24,767 bases of DNA from a virus. Made by a program: the position numbers and the translations under genes. Shown piece by piece: positions 20,499-24,767 of the stretch (position 1 is the first letter of the stretch; the number at the start of each line of letters is the position of its first letter). The DNA lies in the IMG/VR virus record IMGVR_UViG_3300025087_000289, positions 1 through 24,767 of that record; one strand, written 5' to 3'. The notes beneath the pieces are model-generated. The model was given only the letters and a program-made list of their open reading frames with translations. It did not search any database and was not told where the DNA came from.

Positions 20499-21291
20499 AA
20501 AATATCAACGATTTATAGAGGAACAGTTCGAGATTGTGAATAAACAGGGTGAGGCGGTGTCTTTCTTTCTCAATCTTCCACAACAGCAGTTTGTGAAACA
20601 GGCAACCGGGAGAGATATAGTACTAAAAGCCCGTCAGGAAGGTTTTAGTTCTCTCGTCGGGGGGATATTTACAACAGATTTTATACTCGACCCAAACTCA
20701 TACTCGGTGGTTCTTGCGGATATATCAGATAATGCTGAGGGGTTGTTAGATCGGGTTAAGTTTTCGCTCAAAAGTTACGAGGAAAAGAATGGTTTTAAAA
20801 TACCATTAAAGTATAATTCTAAGTACGAGCTAGTAAACGAGGCCATAAATTCCAAATACCAAATAGGAACTGCCGAGAACACGGACTTTGGGCGTTCCAA
20901 GACTATAAAGAATTTACACATGAGCGAGGCAGCATTCTTTAAGCATTTTGGAAGATTGATGGCTGGAGCTTTGCAAGCCGTTAGACCGGACGGTAGGGTG
21001 GTCATAGAGACCACGGCGAACGGGTATAACGAATTCAAGGAGTTTTGGGACGATTCTGTGCGCGGTGAGACGGGTTTCAACCCGCTGTTTTTTAGTGCGT
21101 CTAGTTTTTACCCCCAAGAGTTTTTGGAGCAAAGAAAAAGGGAGTTGGGAAGGCTGTATGTGCAGGAGTACCCAGAAACGGCTGAACAGGCATTTTTGAC
21201 TACCGGCCAGTGTTTTTTTGATACCGATGTTTTAAGTACCCTACTTGCGGGGGTACGCGAACCTACAAAGGAGGGGGCTATATATCTTTAG
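20488..21291 (+). CDS. Terminase large subunit, ATPase part (first reading frame)
   Basis: A 267-residue product covering the packaging ATPase. VLKARQEGFSS (about 45-55) is the variant Walker A of TerL; NLHMSEAAFF (143-151) is Walker B with catalytic Glu147; IETTANGYNEF (173-183) is the coupling motif. The frame then stops at TAG 21289-21291, exactly between the ATPase and nuclease domains, while the nuclease continues in the +1 frame. A +1 shift at CTT-TAG would join the two as a 477-residue TerL, a normal length. Without a shift this half would lack nuclease activity and could not cut the genome. Confidence 0.85.
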   Translation: MVFEKYQRFIEEQFEIVNKQGEAVSFFLNLPQQQFVKQATGRDIVLKARQEGFSSLVGGIFTTDFILDPNSYSVVLADISDNAEGLLDRVKFSLKSYEEKNGFKIPLKYNSKYELVNEAINSKYQIGTAENTDFGRSKTIKNLHMSEAAFFKHFGRLMAGALQAVRPDGRVVIETTANGYNEFKEFWDDSVRGETGFNPLFFSASSFYPQEFLEQRKRELGRLYVQEYPETAEQAFLTTGQCFFDTDVLSTLLAGVREPTKEGAIYL

Positions 21292-21922
21292 GCAATTTCG
21301 TCCCTTAAAACAGGGGGAGTTTATCCTCGTAGGTGGGGATTGTTCTCAGGGGGGTGCTGATTACGGTGCGTGCGCTTTTCTTTCCAAGAGCAGTCTAGAT
21401 ATTCCTCTGATTTACCACTCCCGCGGTGTTGCGGCACAGATGACTGCGGCAATATTTCCTATTCTTGAGAGGATTTTTGACGTTACAGGTGTTCCCCCGG
21501 TGGTGGCCTTTGAGTCTAATAACGGGGGGGCTTCTGAGATGGAACGCCTTTCCGTGTTGAATAGATTAAATAAATATCGTTTATATGTTATGAAATCCGT
21601 AGGAAGGGTAGAGTCCGAGCCTACGGGGAAGTACGGGTATCAGACAAATGCGGCTACTCGCCCAATTTTACTCGGTGATTGGAAGCAGGCTGTGGATGGA
21701 AGGTTGGTAACTATTTACGATAGGGAAACTATAAAAGAACACTTGAGTTTCATCATAACCCCGAACGGTCGCCCGGCGGCCGAGATTAACGCGCACGACG
21801 ACTTAATCTTCGCACACGCTATTGCGTGGCAGTTGTTTCAGACCGAACAGCCCGAGGTTAGTTATGATTGGGACGTGCCGCCCGACGATACGGTAATGTT
21901 TTCTAAGGAGGGGCTTTATTAA
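21245..21922 (+). CDS. Terminase large subunit, nuclease part (+1 reading frame)
   Basis: This frame holds the RNase H-like TerL nuclease: FILVGGDCSQGGADYGACAF (first catalytic Asp), PVVAFESNNGGASEM (second acid) and EINAHDDLIFAHAIAWQLF (third Asp). Homologous sequence seems to begin near 21278 (YIFRQFRPLKQGEF), so the TTG at 21245 is only the formal ORF start; no SD precedes it. Translation probably comes by a +1 shift from the upstream frame at 21286-21291, adding residues from AGG 21290 on. If the break is instead a base error in GGGGG (21273-21277), the joined sequence would read EGLYIFRQFRP. Confidence 0.8.
   Translation: MRGYANLQRRGLYIFRQFRPLKQGEFILVGGDCSQGGADYGACAFLSKSSLDIPLIYHSRGVAAQMTAAIFPILERIFDVTGVPPVVAFESNNGGASEMERLSVLNRLNKYRLYVMKSVGRVESEPTGKYGYQTNAATRPILLGDWKQAVDGRLVTIYDRETIKEHLSFIITPNGRPAAEINAHDDLIFAHAIAWQLFQTEQPEVSYDWDVPPDDTVMFSKEGLY
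21267..21291 (+). other. Candidate programmed +1 frameshift site in terL
   Basis: A strong internal SD, AAAGGAGGGGG (21267-21277), precedes CTT-TAG-G (21286-21292). The Leu tRNA can re-pair from CTT to TTT, moving to the +1 frame that encodes the nuclease. The E. coli prfB site has AGGGGG, 3 bases, then CUU-UGA. Here the spacing from the last G to CTT is 8 bases, longer than in prfB. Confidence 0.55.
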
Positions 21923-22132
21923 ATGAACTATGATCTAATCATAAGGGAGTCGAATGTTCCCGCACACGCAGATATTGAAGCAAGTATCGCGGAAAAGAAT
22001 ACTGGTCAGATTACCTTTACCCTTAGGATTAATGGCGGAAATATTGTAGATGTTTCGTTTGTGGAGTACGTGGATGTACGAAAGAAATATGCAACAGATA
22101 AATACCACCCCACTGGCACAACTATTAAGTAA
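21923..22132 (+). CDS. Small protein, paralogue A
   Basis: A 69-residue protein starting right after the TerL stop, with AAGGAGGGG about 10 nt upstream. The C-terminal half GQITFTLRINGGNIVDVSF...RKKY is matched by GQITFNFEVKNGVVVSET...RRRY in the next gene, so the two are tandem paralogues of a small beta-hairpin domain. Position between terL and portal suggests a minor virion or regulatory protein. No family was recognised. Confidence 0.55.
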   Translation: MNYDLIIRESNVPAHADIEASIAEKNTGQITFTLRINGGNIVDVSFVEYVDVRKKYATDKYHPTGTTIK

Positions 22133-22298
22133 GAACTTACTGTTTCACGTCATTCTTGAACGAGAAGTACAGACAACCCCCTTTGGGCAAATAACCTTCA
22201 ACTTTGAAGTAAAAAACGGTGTCGTAGTGTCGGAAACGCTCAACATAGTAAAAAACCGCAGAAGGCGTTATTCCGGAACGCGTATTGACACAGAATGA
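22074..22298 (+). CDS. Small protein, paralogue B
   Basis: A 74-residue protein from ATG 22074 (GGAG 7 nt upstream); ATG 22089 is an alternative. It overlaps paralogue A by 59 nt in another frame. The shared G-Q-I-T-F ... N-G-x-V-V ... (R/K)-x-x-Y layout covers residues 40-68. The N-terminal part (QQINTTPLAQLLSKNLLFHV) differs. The promoter at 22285-22313 overlaps its last codons. Confidence 0.5.
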   Translation: MYERNMQQINTTPLAQLLSKNLLFHVILEREVQTTPFGQITFNFEVKNGVVVSETLNIVKNRRRRYSGTRIDTE

Positions 22299-22313
22299 CG
22301 TCGGTTGTATAAT
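22285..22313 (+). promoter_or_regulatory. Consensus sigma70 promoter, copy 3 of the promoter-leader-terminator module
   Basis: TTGACA at 22285-22290, a 17-base spacer and TATAAT at 22308-22313: a perfect consensus. The predicted start near 22320 gives a leader of about 59 nt with a short hairpin (22329-22332 with 22339-22342) before the terminator at 22347-22378. Confidence 0.8.
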
Positions 22314-22346
22314 TACCTTGAGTCGAAAATACTGAAATGTATATTA

Positions 22347-22378
22347 AGACGAGCTATATTATGTGCTCGTCTTTTTTT
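22347..22378 (+). terminator. Intrinsic terminator in leader 3, just before the portal gene
   Basis: A perfect 8-bp stem (22347-22354 with 22365-22372) around a 10-base loop, followed by seven T residues (22372-22378). The stem sequence GACGAGC/GCTCGTC nearly repeats that of leader 1. The portal ATG is 6 nt past the T-run. Confidence 0.75.
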
Positions 22379-22384
22379 GTTCTT

Positions 22385-24184
22385 ATGAGCACAATTATAA
22401 ACGAGATTAAATCGAGATTTCAAGCGTCCTATGATAACCTTTCTACTAAAAGAGAGGTTTGGGACAGTATGGAAGATCTTTTTCACGGCAGGTTAAACGA
22501 CACTGTATCTAGTAGAACTAAATCTCAGATTTTCGACCACCGTCTATCAACACTCATAATAGAGCGTGCCCACAGAGTTATGGCACAACTTCCCGTCGGT
22601 AAGGTGAGGGGCATTTCTAAGAATGACCTAGGAGATGCCAGGTTGAAGAATTTGATCTTAGATAAGTACGTCGTTCCAAATGCCAACGCTCAGTTCGATT
22701 TTTTAACTAAGCTAAGGATGGTCGATATGTATTCTAATGTCTACGGAGCGTTCGATGTTCTCGTGGATTGGGACGTACGCTCAAACGGGTATGCTGGTCC
22801 AGACATATGGCTATTAAATGTTCGTGACGTGTTTCCCCAGGCGGGGGCTGTTTCTCTCGAGGATAGTGATTTTGTTATCGTAAGAACGTGGCAACCCCTA
22901 TCTTATTTTGAACGATTGGGTAAGAAGGATGGTTTCAAAAACATTTCTAGTATTGTGGGTAGATTAAAGGATAAATCTGGTTCCAAACAAAACCGTACCT
23001 CCGAAGACCAATCTAAGCGTGGGGAAACACAATATCCCAATACTTCGACGGCTAAAGGCATGGGGTTTTTTGAGGTTTTAACTCAATTCGAGGGGGATAG
23101 ATGGGTCGATTTTTGCGTTGATGCGGACATGGAGTTTAGGGACATCGAAAACCCACACAAGAATGGGGAATTGCCTATCGTTCGTAAGTATTCCATGCCC
23201 CTGCTTGATGATATATCTGGCATGGGGGATATGGAACGGGGAGAGTCTATGCAAAAGACCATCAATGCTGTGTGGAATCTGTACTTAGATGGGGTAAAAA
23301 TGTCTATCTTTCCGCCCGCACTGATAAACAAGGACAACATCGCTGCAATGAGTTCTATCAAGTGGGGTGCGGCCGAGAAGTGGTTAGTTAGGGGGCAGAT
23401 AGACAATGCCGTCAGGACTATCAATCTATCTCCGCAAGGTATTTCTACGTTTAATAACACACTCCAGACAGCCAACGCTTCAATCCTCAATCTATTTGGT
23501 ACATCGGATACAACAGTAACCAAGGAAACCGACGCGGGTTATGGTAGGACTCCACAGGCGTTGCAAATGCAACAGGCACGGGAAAATACAAGAGATGCCG
23601 CAGACAGGTTCTATATGGAGAGATTTTTGACCTCCGTGATGAAAAAGATGGTAAACCTCGTATCCAAGAAGCAACCGTCGTCTGTTGCTATAAGGATGTT
23701 TGAGGAGGAAATCGCAGAGATTGCAAGGAGTTACCCGGAGATTGAGGAGATGTATGACAAGGAGAGTGGAAAACTGGTTATAAGTAAGAAAGGATCCGGT
23801 TCCAACCTCTATGATTACGAGATCGTATCTGGGTCTACGTTTGCTGCGGACCAAAAAGTGCAACAGGACAACCTGTCTTCACTCATAACGCTGTATAAGA
23901 GCTCTCAGACACCAAATGGAAATACTTTGGTGGCGGATTTGGATAAAGAGGGTTATATATTGAAGTTCGGCGAGCTTTTCAAGAAAGTGATTGCAAGCTC
24001 CGGCATTCAGGATTGGGATAAAATTCTTGTCGAAAAGACCGAGGAGGAGAAAGACCAGACCGTTCTAAGCAGTGACGCTCAAATTTTCCAAAATGTTTTA
24101 GCACAAATGCAACAGGGGCAGAATATGAACGCAACGCCGCCCGAGATGGGGACGGCACAACAACCGCAGGGGGGGGTTTTATGA
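22385..24184 (+). CDS. Portal protein
   Basis: A 599-residue protein placed after terminase, where the portal is expected. Evidence is the size and portal-like layout: helical N-terminus (STIINEIKSRFQASYDNL), a wing region with GAFDVLVDWDV and LNVRDVFPQ (about 125-160), a central helix pair (MQKTINAVWNLYLDGVKMSI), a crown/stem region with TDAGYGRTPQALQMQQARE (near 390-410), and a Gln-rich C-terminus (AQMQQGQNMN). Twelve copies would form the DNA channel. ATG 22385 is preferred; in-frame ATG 22337 lies upstream of the terminator stem. There is no SD. The gene overlaps the next by 4 nt. Confidence 0.82.
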   Translation: MSTIINEIKSRFQASYDNLSTKREVWDSMEDLFHGRLNDTVSSRTKSQIFDHRLSTLIIERAHRVMAQLPVGKVRGISKNDLGDARLKNLILDKYVVPNANAQFDFLTKLRMVDMYSNVYGAFDVLVDWDVRSNGYAGPDIWLLNVRDVFPQAGAVSLEDSDFVIVRTWQPLSYFERLGKKDGFKNISSIVGRLKDKSGSKQNRTSEDQSKRGETQYPNTSTAKGMGFFEVLTQFEGDRWVDFCVDADMEFRDIENPHKNGELPIVRKYSMPLLDDISGMGDMERGESMQKTINAVWNLYLDGVKMSIFPPALINKDNIAAMSSIKWGAAEKWLVRGQIDNAVRTINLSPQGISTFNNTLQTANASILNLFGTSDTTVTKETDAGYGRTPQALQMQQARENTRDAADRFYMERFLTSVMKKMVNLVSKKQPSSVAIRMFEEEIAEIARSYPEIEEMYDKESGKLVISKKGSGSNLYDYEIVSGSTFAADQKVQQDNLSSLITLYKSSQTPNGNTLVADLDKEGYILKFGELFKKVIASSGIQDWDKILVEKTEEEKDQTVLSSDAQIFQNVLAQMQQGQNMNATPPEMGTAQQPQGGVL

Positions 24185-24501
24185 CAGTAAAAGTCGCCAT
24201 TAAACCCGATTTTTTTGTGAATGTCCCGTCGTTAGCAAAAACTGGAGGAAACGAGGCTTTGACCGAGGAAGAATTGGCTTTGCACGCAATGTCTCAAACC
24301 GCTGGGTGGAAGATTTTTAAGGACATCGCAATAAGCGCCACCTCAGAGTTAGGTGGTATAAACAAACTGGCTATTTCCCAAGGACTGCCTTTGGACGAAA
24401 TAGGACGAAACGCCGTGGTAGTTAGCTTGGCACAAGAGGCGATTGAAAGGCTGCTTAATAAGGTGGCAGACGCTTCGGAGGCCTGTGCAAAAAACGAGTG
24501 A
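24181..24501 (+). CDS. Small head-region protein
   Basis: A 106-residue protein, ATGA-overlapping the portal gene. It is mostly helical and Ala-rich (EEELALHAMSQTAGWKIF; VVVSLAQEAIERLLNKVADA). The position suggests a scaffold-like or portal-associated protein. No family motif was recognised. Confidence 0.55.
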   Translation: MTVKVAIKPDFFVNVPSLAKTGGNEALTEEELALHAMSQTAGWKIFKDIAISATSELGGINKLAISQGLPLDEIGRNAVVVSLAQEAIERLLNKVADASEACAKNE

Positions 24502-24712
24502 TGAGAACATTGAAATAATACCAGAGTCTGAGACGCTGGATTTTAACCGACCTGCGTTTGTCTTTAAGCCGAACGAACAACATAGTTGGCGGCAACAAGG
24601 ACCGTATTTGGTTTGTAAGTCCTGTGAGTTGCAACACGCTATCTACATTGGAATGGATAAATTGCTTGTTGGACTAGACGAATCAGGAAGACCAATACTT
24701 AAAAACAGATAG
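24485..24712 (+). CDS. Small conserved phage protein with Cys pair
   Basis: A 75-residue protein from GTG 24485 (GGAGG 3-4 nt upstream; an earlier TTG at 24443 is less likely). HSWRQQGPYLVCKSCELQHA (two Cys and flanking His) and the closing VGLDESGRPIL form a pattern I associate with small proteins encoded near phage portal genes, possibly a zinc-bound fold. The function is not known to me. It overlaps the previous gene by 17 nt in another frame. Confidence 0.55.
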   Translation: MQKTSDENIEIIPESETLDFNRPAFVFKPNEQHSWRQQGPYLVCKSCELQHAIYIGMDKLLVGLDESGRPILKNR

Positions 24713-24740
24713 TGTTCTTGTATCTGCGTGTGCAGGAACA
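24713..24740 (+). other. Hairpin after the head-region genes
   Basis: An 8-bp stem (24713-24720 with 24733-24740; one G.U pair) around a 12-base loop directly follows the stop at 24712. No T-run follows within the visible sequence, so it may be a processing or stability element, or part of a longer structure cut off by the window edge. Confidence 0.35.
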
Positions 24741-24767
24741 AGCACATTATTGCTTGGGATGACCTCA

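Noticed and set aside
22337-22384. ATG 22337 as the portal start
   Set aside because: The added residues are encoded by the terminator hairpin and T-run and have no SD; kept only as an alternative.
1-24767. Window as a complete circular phage genome
   Set aside because: The ends do not join into a recognisable gene, and capsid genes expected between the portal region and the connector are missing, so this is only part of the genome.

Overview
The window is part of a tailed double-stranded DNA bacteriophage genome (Caudoviricetes). Every supported gene is on the + strand. Genes are small and tightly packed, mostly joined by ATGA-type stop/start overlaps and preceded by bacterial Shine-Dalgarno (SD) sequences, and several promoters match the sigma70 consensus almost perfectly. 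A terminase pair, a large portal protein, a connector and a beta-propeller-like tail protein resembling the tail tube B/nozzle group suggest a short-tailed (podovirus-like) virion, but that is inference. The host is a bacterium with peptidoglycan (the phage carries an amidase and a transglycosylase-like protein); the sequence does not identify it further.

Layout. 1-6807: end of a structural gene, connector (288), nozzle-like protein (975), HNH homing endonuclease (3087), tail fibre (3644), LamG-like fibre or adhesin (4502), then a lysis group of small membrane proteins (5165, 5448, 6595) around an Amidase_3 endolysin (5783). 6829-8204: small unknown genes and a metallophosphoesterase. 8205-8825: about 620 bases without genes, with one strong and one weak promoter, two intrinsic terminators and repeats; it probably encodes one or two small RNAs and could hold an origin. 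8826-14094: DNA metabolism and regulation, with an MT-A70 methyltransferase, a resolvase-like nuclease, an HTH regulator with an operator-like site, a membrane-anchored transglycosylase-like protein, a second HNH endonuclease, a RecB/Cas4-like exonuclease, an SSB candidate, NinG and zinc-finger miniproteins. 14120-20052: accessory genes, including a DUF6745-like protein with an 18-copy tetrapeptide repeat, YopX, a papain-like candidate, a zincin candidate and a run of genes sharing a C-terminal cassette. 20064-24712: packaging and head genes (TerS, a TerL split over two frames, two small paralogues, portal, two small head-region proteins). Capsid genes are not in the window and presumably lie beyond its right end and before its left end.

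The most unusual signals are: (1) three copies of one regulatory layout, in which a consensus promoter is followed by a leader RNA of about 55-60 nt with two hairpins, the second an intrinsic terminator whose U-tract ends 6-7 nt before an SD-less ATG, placed before the connector region, an HNH gene and the portal gene; (2) a terminase split at CTT-TAG behind a very strong internal SD, resembling the +1 frameshift site of prfB; (3) a tail-fibre gene with no canonical start codon, lying just after an inserted HNH gene; (4) the small-RNA island at 8205-8825; (5) the 12-bp tandem repeat that encodes the SV-tetrapeptide array. All functional calls come from reading motifs by eye; no database search was possible.
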